Counted from the first letter of the stretch, positions 36,991 through 48,484 are shown. The stretch: 64,000 bases of DNA from Papilionanthe hookeriana x Papilionanthe teres (GCA_022702705.1 CM040439.1:33110930-33174929); one strand, 5' to 3'. Program-made: numbers and translations. The notes: generated from the letters alone by a model not told the origin.

Positions 36991-37530
36991 GTCCAACGCT
37001 TTCCGGTAGACTTGCCGAGGGGATGGTCGATGATATTATTGCAATTCGATATAACTTTCGTGCCTCTTCGTGCGCGTAAAAGTTAAGTCCTAGCGGAGAC
37101 TTCCTCGCGGCCCACACCCTTTGCCGGCGAATCTCCTCTCGGTGACGACTTGCCAGGACGAACGATTAATGAATTTAGAAGACCACGATGATCGACGTTG
37201 GGAATTATATTTCGACGGAGCATCTTCAACACACAAAGACGAAGAATCACAAGTGATAGTGCCCGGTAAGGCAGGAATCGGATTAATCTTTATAACACCG
37301 GAGCGAGGGATGTTGAATGCTCTGCCACTTGACGGAACCGTGTACGAACCTTGAAACGGAATACGAAGCCCTCATAACGGAATTTAAAGATTAGCTATTG
37401 AATGGGGATAACGGACATCAACATCTGCGGGGATTCGCGAGTTAATCATTTAACAGATCGCCGGACAGTACAAAATTTTAAAGCCAAGACTCGAGCAATA
37501 CTTCCGGTATGCCATATAGGCTGATAGACA
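36991..37530 (+). pseudogene. pol: E2 second RNase H (aRNH)
   Basis: WELYFDGASS at about 37,198-37,228, then GIGLIFITPERGML. This copy shows the uninterrupted sequence at the N1 insertion site (about 36,985-37,005). Confidence 0.8.
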
Positions 37531-38665
37531 GTTACGAATGTGACGATCTACAAATTTCCCGGAAAAGAAAATGCTTTAGTAGATGCGTTAGCTCGCCTCG
37601 CAAAAGAATTTGCACATTTGCAAGATGAGTCGGTAGAAGTGTCGGTTCACGGACGTCGAGTCCTATCACGGCTCGACATGGACACAATACACAAATCGGG
37701 AAAAGAAGAATCGGTTGCAAGTGAAAGAAAACACGAGAAGATTGGCGGCAATGATTAATAGGCCTGCAAACAGGAAAACTGCAGGATGATAGGTCGCTAG
37801 CCCATCAGATCAAAGAAAGAACTCTGTCCTACGCATTAATAAATAACACATTGTACGAGTCTTTTGATCGAGTGTGGCTAAGGTGCACAAGCGGGTCACG
37901 AGAGCCGTGAAATTGTTAAGGGTGCATTCGGGACTACGCTGGCGCTCACCCGGTCGAAAGTCCGAAGATGAAAATGAAAATTAAAAGACTAGGGTACTAC
38001 TGGCCCTCAATGATTGACCGACTGCATGAGAATCGCCGAAGGCATCACCAATGCCGAGTGCACGAGTGGTTCTACACCGGCCTCCAAATGTGCTACATCC
38101 GACAATTGCGTCATGGCCATTTGAATGTTGGGCCACGAATATAGTGGGTCCAATAGAACCACCATCTTCAAAAGGACATCACTTCATTCGTACGGCTACG
38201 GATTACTTTTCCAAGTGGGCGGGCGGTTCCGCAGGAACGTGAAAGCACACCACGTCTTCTGAGTTTTCGAACAAGTTATCTGCCGTTTCGGAGTGACGCG
38301 CAGGATCATCTCGGATAATGGGTCAGCATTCAGAAGCACACAGATCAATAATTTTGTTAGGAGACACGGAATCGACTGGCGATATTCAATAATTTACTAC
38401 CCGAGAGCAAACGGCACAGTGAGGCTTTTAACAAAACTCTCGTTCAAATCTTAAAGAAAACCTTGGACGATAATAAGAGAAATTGGCACGAGAAGTTATT
38501 AGAAGCCTTATGGGCATACGGACAACCTTGAGAACTTCCTCTCAAGCTACACCTTACGCTGCGGTGTATGGGTCCGAGCGGTGTTACCTTTGGGGTTCGA
38601 CTTCCTTCACTCGGAGTGGAGTTGCAAACAAAATCACGGCCAGAAGCATGAGTACGGCTGGGCCA
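37531..38665 (+). pseudogene. pol: E2 integrase, C-terminally truncated
   Basis: Zinc-finger and catalytic-core blocks are visible across frames: ENALVDALARLAKEF (37,567), WPFECWATNIVGPIEPPSS (38,118; the first catalytic Asp appears as Asn), then SDNGSAF near 38,310. Homology to E1 fades by about 38,665, in the part equal to E1 10,990. The C-terminal GPF domain and everything beyond are missing. Confidence 0.8.
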
Positions 38666-38960
38666 AATCTAAGAGGAACGAGAATAATAAGAATTTTAAA
38701 TGTATTGTAATTTTCTTTTATTGATATATAATTATTTTATTTTGAAATTTTTTTAAGAAAGGGAAAGATTTGTTTTGGAGTTTTAAAATTGTGACAAGTT
38801 TCGATTTTATTTTATTCGAGAAAATTTCTTTTGTTTTTTGGTTTTAAAGAATTTATTTTATTTTATTATTTTTTTGGGTTCGGACCCAGTTGCACACAAT
38901 TATCACGCCAGTGCTTCTATGAGAAAAAAATATATTTTTAAAGTTTGCTTTTCAAAATAT
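38665..38960 (-). other. Tail-to-tail junction of E2 and E3
   Basis: AT-rich non-coding DNA equal to the E1 spacer behind integrase, read on the minus strand; the motif CTGGGTCCGAACCC is at about 38,877-38,891. The element sequence of E3 ends here, just short of where E1 has the splice acceptor and AlkB ORF. Confidence 0.65.
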
Positions 38961-40200
38961 CACGTCGCGTAATACTTCTTTAGATATCGTCAGTTGATAG
39001 GAAGCATTTTTCGCTCTCCACGACAATCCATAAGTTGGTAAGAGCCTCCCAAGTGGACTTTCTCGACTACAAACGGTCCCTCCCAAGTTGGTTCAAATTT
39101 AATCTATATCTTGAGGTGTGCAAGAATAGGACTTCTGAGAACGAGAACTGATTCACCAACTTTAAAAGTTCTTCGGCGAACCAGTTTGTCGTGAGCCTGA
39201 ATCATCTTAGCTTGGTATAACTCTAAATTTTGCTGCACTGAAAGTCATCTTCCTTCCAAGCTTTCCAATTCTTTGAGTCGTAATCTGGTGTTCTATTCTG
39301 TAGTGATCTTATTTGTGACTGCAATTCTGAGTGACGGAAGCTGAACCTCCAAGGGCAAGACGGCTTTGGACCCGTACACTAGAGCGTAAGGTGTAGACTG
39401 AGTAGGTATTCTGAAAGTTGTTCTGTAGGTCCCATAAGGCTTCTAATAACTTCTCGTGCCAATTTCTTTTGTTGTCATCCAAAGTTTTCTTTAGGATTTG
39501 GACGAGAGTTTTATTAAAAACCTCGACCAAGTCGTTTTCTCTTGGATAGTAGATCGTAGAATAGCGCCAATCTATCCCGTGCCTTCTGACAAAATTATTG
39601 ATCTTCGTGCTTTTGAACGCGGGCCCATTATCTAAGATAATTCTGCGTGGTACCACAAAATGGTAAACGACTTGATTCTTGAAAAATTGTAACATGTGAT
39701 GTGCCTTCACTTCTCTGAGCGGTACTGCTTCTGCCTATTTTGAAAAGTAATCTGTTGCTACAAGGATGAAACGTTGTCCTCTTGAAGAAGGCAGTTCTAT
39801 CTAGTCCACAATATCTGTGCCCCAACATTCAAATGGTCACGATGCGATTATCGGATGTATCACATTTGGAGGTTAATGTAGAACCACTCCGTGCACTTGG
39901 CATTGGTGACAACTTTTGGCAACTTTCATGCAGTCAGTAATCATTGAGGGCCAGTAGTATCCTAATCTCTTAATGTTCATTTTCATCTTTTGACCCGATT
40001 GATGAGAGCCACAAAGTCCTGAGTGCACCTCTTTAACAATTTCACGAGCCTCAGACCCACTTAGGCACCTTAGTCACATCTGATCAAAAGATATTTTGTA
40101 TAAGGTATTGTTTATTAAGGCGTACAAAATAGTTCTTTTCTTGATCTGATGGGCTACTGACTTATCATCCGGTAGGTTTCCTATTTACAAATATTCTATT
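38961..40200 (-). pseudogene. pol: E3 integrase
   Basis: Best frame 39,309-39,710 with Asp in LDNGPAF and Glu in DLVEVFNK, 35 residues between them (DD35E kept). Upstream are the HHCC finger (HSGLCGSH, CHQC; about 40,040-39,905) and the first catalytic Asp in GTDIV at about 39,815. Several in-frame stops replace Trp or Gln. Confidence 0.85.
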
Positions 40201-40924
40201 AATGGCTGCCGCCAGTCTTCTGTAGTTTCTGCCACTGTTGCAACTGTCTCTTCGTTTCCCGGCCTGCGTAAAGTGTCTATATCGATTTGCAATAGGACCT
40301 GTCATGCCGGCACTGTCAATTTAACTGATTCTTCCTGTAGACATGCAAACTCTTTTGCAAGTCGGGCCAAAGCGTCTGCAAGGACATTTTATTTTCTGGG
40401 AATCTTGTATATTGTCACGTTGGGAATCTGCTCTAGCAACTTCATTGTATACTAAAAATACTGCTCTAGTCTAGGCTTCAGAATTTTGTACTGTCTAGCG
40501 ACCTGCTGTATGATCAACTATGAATCACCGTAGATGTTGATATCTGTTATACCCATTTGAATGGCTAGCTCTAGTCTGGTTATAAGAGATTCATATTTCT
40601 TTTCATTATTCGTACACAGTTCTTTCAAATGGTAGAAGTACCTTAACATTTCCCGCTCCGGTGTTATAAATATTAGTTCGATTCCTGTCGTACTGGGCAC
40701 CATCATTTGCAATTCTTCGTCTCATTGTGCTGATGATGCTCTGCCAAAGTACAATTCCCAACGCTGATCATCGGGGTCTTCTAAGCTTATTATCCGTTAG
40801 TCTGGCAAGTCGTCATTGAAAGGCAATTCTGCTAATAAAGAGTGTGCTACAAGGAAGTCTACTAGGACTTATCCCTTTACGGTACAAAGAGGAATGAAAG
40901 TTATATCAAATAGAAATAGTATCA
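40201..40924 (-). pseudogene. pol: E3 second RNase H (aRNH)
   Basis: ELIFITPEREMLRYFYHL and ELAIQMGITDINIYGDS lie in the open frame 40,712-40,518, with VLADALARLAKEFACLQ further on (about 40,385-40,335). In-frame stops occur at former Gln and Lys codons. Confidence 0.82.
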
Positions 40925-41964
40925 TTAACCACCTAGCAAGTCTGTCGGAAGCGTCGGGCGGGTCATCAAATATTGCAATAGATTAAACTTCGAAATAAGG
41001 TTGACCTTATGAGAAAACATATAATGCCTGAGCTTTTGAGCAGCGAAGATCAGGGCCAAGCAATGCTTCTCAATAGGCAGATACTTCACCTCCGTCAGAA
41101 TTAGATGACGACTTAAGTAGTAGGGAGCATTTTCTTTACCCTCGTCATTAACTTGAGCTAGCAGGGATCCGAGGGAGTCGTCTAAAGCCGCGGTATAAAG
41201 TATCAAAGGTCAACCCGAGACTGGTGCTGCTAACACATGAGGTGTCATTAAATATTGTTTGATGTCTTCGAAGGCATGTTGAAATTTAGAGTCCCAGGTA
41301 AACTTGGCATCCTTCTTAACCAAAGCAGAAAAAGGATAACACCTTCCTGACAAATTAGAGATAAAGCATCGAAGATATGCCAACTTCCCTTGAAAGGATT
41401 GTAGTTGTTTTAAAGTTTTAGGAGGCGACATTTCTAAGATAGCTTTAATTTTCTCCGGATCGATTTCAATTCCGCGATGCCGGACAACAAATCCTAAGAA
41501 TTTCCCAGAGATGACACGTTGAATTAAATTTTGAACACAGGGAGAATACCACTCAAAAGGCAATTCCATTAATTCAGATGAAGCAACATTTTCAATTTTT
41601 ACATCATTTTCAGTATTGGAAGAAGAAGAAGCACCACGGTAAAACTTGATTAGATTAATAATGCCACCATGTACTTCCTTGACCACCATACCCTCAATCT
41701 CACTAAGGTAGATCGGGGTTAGGGTCATAGTCTGTACATAGTGGTTTATCTTGTCGTACATTGCTTTGTATTCTTCGTTCCTTTCATCTTCTAGTGAGAT
41801 CTTAAACCAAGACTTCTTCTGACTTGTCATTGCTGCTTCTTTCTTGATTTCTTTTTCTTCTTTGGAACTGCCTTCCCAATCAACATTCATCACCAAATTC
41901 TTTTGTTCAACTATTCAACCGTTTCTTCCTCGACCTCGTCCCTGACCTCGACCTCGGATGCGAG
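40925..41964 (-). pseudogene. pol: E3 linker / RT remnant / RNase H with in-frame RT-core deletion
   Basis: The open frame 41,896-41,210 joins the linker (VQNLIQR) directly to the RT thumb (SGKFLGFVVRHRGIEIDPEK) in phase. Against E1 this removes about 1.05 kb (E1 about 305-1,352), including the RT palm and YVDD. The join is at about 41,527. RNase H follows in 41,206-40,925 with LILTEVKYLPIEKHCLALIF. The element could not encode reverse transcriptase. Confidence 0.9.
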
Positions 41965-43199
41965 TGACATCAATCCGTGAACAATGAAGTAATTTATGCT
42001 TTCAAAAATATGTTATAGCCAATACTTTGACCCAAATAATAATAGCGGCTAGTGTATATAAATATAATTTTATGGAAAATATTTTACACATTAGAGGTAC
42101 TACGCAAGTATACGTATCGTTTCAAGTAATATAGGGCTTTAAATAAAGACCCCAATATCGATCCCACGAGGAGGTTTATAGATTTTTAAATATTTTAATT
42201 TTATTTTTATGTATTTCTTTTAAAGTTATAAATTTAATATTTAATTTACTAAATGCGTAATTAAAGCAATAATAAAATAATGAGTGATGTAAATAATAAT
42301 AAGCAAACAACTTTCTTCCTTTCAATTAATCCAAGTCTTTTTAAATAATATAATATTCGTGGAGAATATAAATTTATGGTATTGTGTCAAATAGAAGCAT
42401 TCCTATTCTTTACCTTCGCTCGATAGTATAAAAAACTTTGGCTAATCTCTAGATCAGGTATGATGTATTGTTAGTAGAATAGGTTAATCTAGGCTCACAC
42501 TACTAGATGTCCAAGGGTGTCTACGGTCGGCCCTACTAGTGACCCGTTCCTTTTCTATAAACAAAATTATAAGAATTTAGTCTGTCACTTTAAAAAATTA
42601 TCAATTCTATGCCCATTGAATAATATTTTCCTATTTATTTGCACTTCACCTTGAATAACCCCCATAAGGCCTTCGACTACCCAAGGATTCATGTGATATC
42701 TACTAGTTAAGAATTCATCTCCTTCTAGGTCTCAAAATTCTTCAACAGATTTTAACAATTTAAATGACCAATTTAAATAGTAAATTAAGATCCGGTATTA
42801 ATATCATCACAATATTTAAACATATTTAGTTTTTTTTATTCTCCGACGAATTTAATATTATCTTATTTATCTTTTCATAATTGAAAGGAGAAAGTAAAGT
42901 AACTACTCAAAACACATTGAATTTAAATAACAACACATATAAATAAAACTTTGAATCAAATTACAAATACTTATCTCAAGTGTTTCTCCAACTGAACCTT
43001 TGATTCTTTCTGACTCCAAAGCAAAATAGACTTCAAAAGCACCAACTCTTTCAAACTCTCAATACAAACTCTAAATAAAATAAACTCACTAATTGATGAA
43101 AGAAAGTATACTACAATTGTGGCCCTTAAAATTATCTCTCTAATTCTCTCTCTGATTGGGCGTTGGGCTTGGGCATTTTTCTCTGTAGAAATGGCCTCC

Positions 43200-43207
43200 T
43201 ATTTATA
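43200..43207 (-). promoter_or_regulatory. TATA box of solo LTR L1
   Basis: TATAAATA in CCTATAAATAGGAGG on the minus strand; the same motif lies at the same LTR position in L2 and in the E4 LTR. Confidence 0.75.
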
Positions 43208-43278
43208 GGCTTCAACAGTTGCCTAAATCATCTCTTCAAAATGTGTCTAAGTTTAATGAATCTTCTAGAAAGTGTGTC

Positions 43279-43560
43279 TGGCACCTAGGCGCCGGCATCT
43301 AGCTCCTAGGCGCCGGCATCTTTACTTTGGATCGCACCTCTTTACTTTGGATCACACCTCTTCACGATCCAAACTGTTTCCAAGTGTCTAAATACAATGT
43401 ATCACATGTTCTATAATCCAGGAATAAATACCAATCTTCTAGATGATCCAATAACCTCTCTAACAGTTAAAATAACTGCCCAAAGTAGTTACAAAAATCG
43501 TCACAGATTTGGTATCGAGCTGGCGCTTAGGCGCCGGATTCTGGCGCCTGGGCGCCAGGC
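43279..43560. repeat. GC palindromes GGCGCCTAGGCGCC-type in L1 U3
   Basis: Two clusters (43,279-43,320 and 43,516-43,560) built on CCTAGGCGCCGG and GGCGCCTGGGCGCC, 75 to 360 bp upstream of the TATA box. Confidence 0.8.
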
Positions 43561-43757
43561 CCATTATTTTGACAATTTTGCATTTTGGCTCCATTTTTGC
43601 TCCTTTTTGCTCTTTTTTCATCATTTTTCCTTTTTGAACATTTTTTCATCACCTACATCCAAAAACATAAAAATACCTTTCATTAAAGCATAATATCTTT
43701 AAAAATTTGATAAAAATCAAGGCATAAAAACATGTATTTTTTTCATGGATCAGCGAG

Positions 43758-44330
43758 TTCTGGAGAAACCTTCACCATCTCACCGTAAGGGAGTGGTGAG
43801 TAATTATTGAACTAGTCTTTGAGGTTCTTTGTCATCATGAATTTCTTTTTCTTCATTTGGCAAGGCATTTCTGGAGAAAATTGTTTTCTTCGGAGGTGCG
43901 TAGTAGGCGGTGTCTTTGTGAATTCCAATTTCATGCACAGAAAACGGTTGCAAGTCACCTTTGATACATTGTTCTTGTCCTCCCTTGTAATACTTTATAC
44001 ACTGGTGTAGAGATGATGGTACCATCCAGTTTTCATGGATTTACGGTCGACCCATCAGAGCATTGAATGACGTTTCAGAATCAATTATGTAGAATCTTGC
44101 GATTGTCTTTGTTAAGTCACCGATCCTCATAGAAAGTGTTATTGATCCAAGAGCTCTTTCTCCTTTCTGATTGAAACTCTTTAGTAACATTCTATCTGTT
44201 TCGAGCTCGCGGGCATCAATTTTCATATATGCCAAAGTCCGAAGATTCATCACATTGATCAATGCTCCCGGATCAACTAACATCCTAGAGAGTGTGAACT
44301 TACTGATTGTGACTGAGATGTACAAGGGTC
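43758..44330 (-). pseudogene. E3 aspartic protease
   Basis: Open frame 44,325-44,041: LYISVTISKFTLSRM, then LVDPGALINVMNLRTL with the Asp-Pro-Gly loop at residues 18-20, then IRFYI-like and ALMGRP blocks. A second open part, 44,025-43,804, follows after a stop. It is cut by L1 at 43,757. Confidence 0.75.
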
Positions 44331-45147
44331 AGTTGTGATCGGCTGTCCCAAGTAGCAAGTCATTGTCTGTAAAAGTAACACCGTACTGTTCTCTTAACGA
44401 GCAAACCTCGTCTAAGGAGTTACCGACCATTTGAGCTAAGCAAATTTCTGGATCAAGTAGGGCCTTGATCAGAGCTTCTCTCATCTCGTTTGAAAAGATC
44501 TAAGCATCATAGATGCTCAGTTTGGCAGGTAACTTTTGAAGATGGGCTAGCACGTTATACTCCACTTTATTGCCTGGTCCTTCAACTTCTTCCCGAATGG
44601 GTAATTCTTCTACTAGGGTTGACTCTTCCTGAACAACCACCTGCTTTCTCTTATGCTTCGGACCCATTCTCGGGGGTAAGACTTTTCCGCTTCTTAAGTT
44701 GATTTCTGTTATCTCTTCTAAGTTTAGTACTGAATTAGCTGGGGCTTCCTCTTTCTAAATTGGAGCAGTAGATTCTTCTGGAGTCACTTCGCGATCTGAG
44801 AACTCTAGCTCAATCGCGATAGAAGATCCTTGGAATTCACAGACGAGTTCGTCATCTCCCAGGCCATCACAATCACTTTAGTTAACATCCTACTCCTTAA
44901 CGCTACCGTTGAGATTTTGTATGATTTGATAATTGTTATTAGGATTGAAATTGATATTCAGATCAGGTTGGTTGTTGTTTGTTAAGTAATCGTTAGAAAC
45001 ATCCAAAACGTAGCCAACACCATAACTCTTATCATTATAAGATCCCGCTGGGGCGAGGAAATAATCATACAGAGTCAGAGGTTCGAGGGATTTATCCCCC
45101 AAATCAGAAACAACCATCCTAAGAAAAGAAGCCCCTGCTATCTTCTC
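44331..45147 (-). pseudogene. E3 gag-protease linker
   Basis: Coding remnant with open part 45,117-44,890 (GSYNDKSYGVGYVLDVSNDY) and, lower, LRSGKVLPPRMGP and ALLDPEICLAQM. Acidic and Asn-rich; no enzyme domain seen. Confidence 0.7.
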
Positions 45148-46123
45148 TTACTTCCGGGGCAGTTCCTCAATTGCAATTGATAGTGCCGGCTTGGCGGGTT
45201 TCAAACTTCGAATTGAAGCACACACCGAAGTGGTTTGAATGTGTTCCAATATTTTCTTTGAAGACTTTGTCCAAACAGGACTCCATCCATCGTCGGTTGT
45301 GTACGAGTCTATCAGAACAATAGGATATACCGAAATAACATTAACAGAAACTCCTCTCTGTGGCTCCTTGATGTGTTTTTTTGGGATCGTTATGTTCCCT
45401 TTCTGAAGGTTATTCTCGAGCCAATTCTTGAAAGTGAAGTAGTCTTCTATCTTGTGTCCGATCATTTGGTGGTAAGGGCAGTACATCGGGTGATCCTTCT
45501 TGTCCACATCCTCTGGTTTCTTGAGCTCTGACAACTGGAATTCATCCTTTTTTATCAGACTACGGAACATCTTACCAACTGCTTCATTTTTGAAGGGGTA
45601 CTCTATATTCAAAAGTTCTGCCAGGCTGCGCTTCTGCTGAACTGGCTGTTGGTTATACTGCTGAGATGATTGTTGGCCATAATGCTGTGACTGCTGATAA
45701 TTCTACTGAGGCGGTTGGTAACTTGGCGGAGGTTGTTGATAACTTTGCTGAGGTTGTTATGCTCGTATTTGCATCGGCTGCTTGCCCTTATCTATCGCTG
45801 TGATGGTCCCGGGCTTCTTCTCGAAGGCTATAACTGGTTTTTACTTATCGGTCTTGTCGGTGAAGCTGAGCTGCTTCGCTTCCTCTTACAGACTCGTGGT
45901 CTTGCTGAGCAATTTCTCGAATGTCTTAATTGTAAATCGCTTTAGGAGAAATGCTATCGGGTCGTGAATGCTCTTTAGTAGAATTCCAATGACATGTTGT
46001 TCCTGGAGTTGCGGCTCACATTTCATGCTTAAATTCCTCCAGCGCAGAATGTAGTCCACCAAAGTTTCATTTGGTTTTTGTTGCTTGACCACGAGATCAC
46101 CGATGGTGATGTGGTGCTGAGCT
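45148..46123 (-). pseudogene. gag: E3 gag, C-terminal part with zinc knuckle
   Basis: AGAQHHITIGDLVV and LVDYILRWRNLSMKCEPQLQ (open to about 45,886), a Gln/Tyr/Pro-rich stretch with stops, then the open frame 45,612-45,148. That frame has a knuckle-like CPYHQMIGHKIEDY (about 45,437-45,480): C-x2-H-x4-H with Tyr in place of the last Cys. Gag would coat the element RNA. Confidence 0.85.
46119..46123. repeat. TSD (left) of L2
   Basis: GAGCT, identical to 47,995-47,999. Confidence 0.92.
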
Positions 46124-47994
46124 TGAAGAGACTTTATATACTTAAAAATGCAAGAATTTGATACCACTGCTAGAAGATTTAATACCTGGCAACGACGTCA
46201 AAAACTTGATGTGTGACTGTGTTTTTACTTATGTAAGAATTTATAAATTTATGTTTAAATATTATATTAATTATTATAAAAGTCACAATTTCAAAAACAA
46301 GTATACGTATCGTTTCAAGTAATATAGGGCTCTAGTGGAGTCCTGGTTATCGATCCCACATGGAAGATTTTGAGAAAAATTAAGAAATATTTTTAGAATT
46401 TTCAAATTAAAAGTAATTATTATTATTTTTTCTTCTTAAAGTTTTAATTTTAAACAAAGTTTTTACTAAAATTTCTATTAAAAACAAGTAAGCAGTAATA
46501 AAATAAAGATTAATGCAAGTATAAATAAAACAACTTTCTCCTTTTCAACTAATCCAAGATTTTTAGAATAATTATCATTTATAGAGAATTTAGATTATAG
46601 TATTGTGCCAAATAGAAGCATTCCTATTCTTTACCCTTTAGTCAAGGCATAAAGAATATTGAGTAATCTATAAATCGGTTTGGGATGTTTTATTAGTATA
46701 ATGGGTTAATATAGGCTCACACTACTAGATGTCCAAGGGTGGCTATGGTCGACCCTACCAGTGACCCGTTCCCTTTCTATAGATCAAATTATTAGAATTT
46801 AGTCTGTCACTCTAAAAACTAATTAATTCTATGCCCAATAAATCATATCTTCCTATTTATTTGCACTTCACCTTGAATAACCCGCATAAAGCCTTCGATT
46901 ACCCAAGGATTCATGTGATATCTACTAGTTAAGAACTCATCTCCGGATAGGTCTCAAAATTCTTCAACAGATTTTAACAATTTAAATGGCCAATTTAAAA
47001 AGGCAACTAAGATCAGGTATTAATATCATCAAAATTTTTATAAATATTTTAAGTTAAATTCTCCAACAAAATTCAATTATCTTATTATCTTTTCATAATT
47101 AAAAGGAGAAAAAAACTAACTACTCAGAAAACATTGAATTCACACAACAAAACATATTTATAAAACTTTGAACCAAGTTATAAATACTTATCTGGAATGT
47201 TCCTTCAAGTGATCCGCTGACTCATACTGACTCCAATGCAATGATGAAAGACTTCAACAACAACAACACTAATAAACTCACACTCAACACTCAAAACAAA
47301 CTAAAAATAAACTCACTAAATACTAAAGAAGGTGGCTTCCTAAAATGATTGGATGCTAGAGGGTGTGATTTTCTCTTTAGAATGGCTATATGGTGCTTGG
47401 GGACTATAGGGTACGATTTTCTCTGTAGAATGGGCTCCTATTTATAGAGCTCTGAATTTGACTAGGGGTTGCTTAAGGCACCTCTTCAAAATTCATCCAA
47501 ATACAATGTATCTTCTTGAAGGTAACTGTCGCACCTAGGTGCCTGGATCTGACGCCTAGGCACCAGACTCTGTGACCAGGTCTTTGCACCTCTTAACATT
47601 GGATCGCACCTCTTCGCAATTAAAACTATTTCCTTGTGTTTAAATGCATTGTATCACATGTCCTATATATTAGGAGTAACTTCTAGTCTTCTAGAAGCTC
47701 TAAAAATCGCTTAACATCTTCAAAATAACTACCCAAATTCATCAAAAATCTTGTCTGCGTCTGTATCGAACTGGCGCGTTGGCGTCGGATTCCTGCGCCT
47801 AGGCGCCAAGCCTATAATTTTGACAACTTTGCTCTTTTAGCTCCATTTTTGCTCCTTTTTGCTCCTTTTTTTTTCTTAAACTCTTTTTTTATCACCTACA
47901 TCCAAAAAAATAAAAATACCTTCATTAAAGCATAATATCCTTAAGAATTGAATCATAAATAAGGCATAAAAATATGTATTTTTAAAGTGGGTCA
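46124..47994 (-). mobile_element. L2: solo LTR of the E4 family in E3 gag, 1,871 bp
   Basis: Minus-strand sense TGACCCAC to CTCTTCA, with TSD GAGCT. Removing it restores the gag reading AGAQHHITIGD seen in E2. It contains the AAGTATACGTATCGTTTCAA block (46,299), a TATA box at 47,439-47,446 and GC palindromes at 47,530-47,568 and 47,771-47,810. About 80 bp inside its sense 3' end is TTGACGTCGTTGCCAGG, reminiscent of the Athila-type primer site TGGCGCCGTTGCC. Confidence 0.9.
47439..47446 (-). promoter_or_regulatory. TATA box of solo LTR L2
   Basis: TATAAATA in CTCTATAAATAGGAGCC on the minus strand. Confidence 0.75.
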
Positions 47995-47999
47995 GAGCT

Positions 48000-48484
48000 C
48001 CAGCAAACCGTTTTACAAATAGGTTTTCCAATTCTACAAATGTTTTCACTGAGCCGTTGGGCAGCTCCGCATACCGGTCAAAGGCAATTCCTGAAAGGCT
48101 GTTGACAAACTAGCGGAACAACAAAGCGTTGCTACCCCCTGCATTGTAGCAACTTGCGCGGAAGTGTGAAACATGCTGTCAGGGGTTTCCCATTCCATCA
48201 AAAGTCTTGAACAGAGGTGGTACGAAGCCTTTAAGGTATTGCATGTCATCAAATTTTTTGGGGTTTGGTCTACCCTTCAGAATCAATGCCCCGCCTTTGG
48301 ATTGGGCCAAGGCTTCTCGCAACTGCTGTTTTACCATATTCTTAATGTCTTTTTATGGTATTAGACTTTGAGTGGAATCCTTCTTCAGATACTCGTCTCC
48401 ATTGGCGAATGTGACTTCCTTTCCTCCGTCGGCAATGTGTATGACTTTCGGGGGTGTTTCCTTTGGGGGCTGACCCACTTTTTA
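48000..48484 (-). pseudogene. gag: E3 gag, N-terminal part
   Basis: Blocks typical of Tat gag: KGFVPPLFKTFDGMGNP-like, HVSHFRASCYNAGG and LLFRQFVNSLSG, readable across two frames, then NGSVKTFVELENLFVKRF just before L2. The start of gag is cut off by the E4 LTR at about 48,490. Confidence 0.85.

Larger units (their letters stand above)
22853..38665 (+). mobile_element. E2: second Tat element internal region, truncated in integrase
   Basis: Plus-strand internal region of the E1 family: primer site, leader, gag, gag-protease linker, protease, RT, RNase H, aRNH and integrase, interrupted by N2 (26,809-34,246). It ends at about 38,665, where homology switches to E3 on the minus strand. It has no AlkB ORF or 3' LTR. 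It is heavily frameshifted, with an unusual excess of CG where E1 or E3 has CA or CAG. Confidence 0.85.
41965..43752 (-). mobile_element. L1: solo LTR of the E4 (Athila-like) family in E3, 1,788 bp
   Basis: In minus-strand sense it starts TGATCCATG and ends GATGTCA, flanked by the perfect TSD GCGAG (41,960-41,964 and 43,753-43,757). It splits the E3 region between protease and the RT linker; the E2 equivalent (about 34,980) is uninterrupted. It shares the E4 LTR landmarks: TGATC start, GC palindromes, a TATA box at 43,200-43,207, and the AAGTATACGTATCGTTTCAA block near 42,107. Confidence 0.92.
38670..48484 (-). mobile_element. E3: third Tat element, minus strand, truncated at both ends
   Basis: In coding order from high to low coordinates: gag N-part, gag C-part with zinc knuckle, linker, protease, RT-deleted linker/RT remnant, RNase H, aRNH, integrase, spacer. 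It is interrupted by two solo LTRs of the E4 family, and its 5' part is displaced by E4. Stops are mostly TAG, TGA or TAA where E1 has CAG, TGG or CAA, as expected for cytosine deamination. Few frameshifts. Confidence 0.88.
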
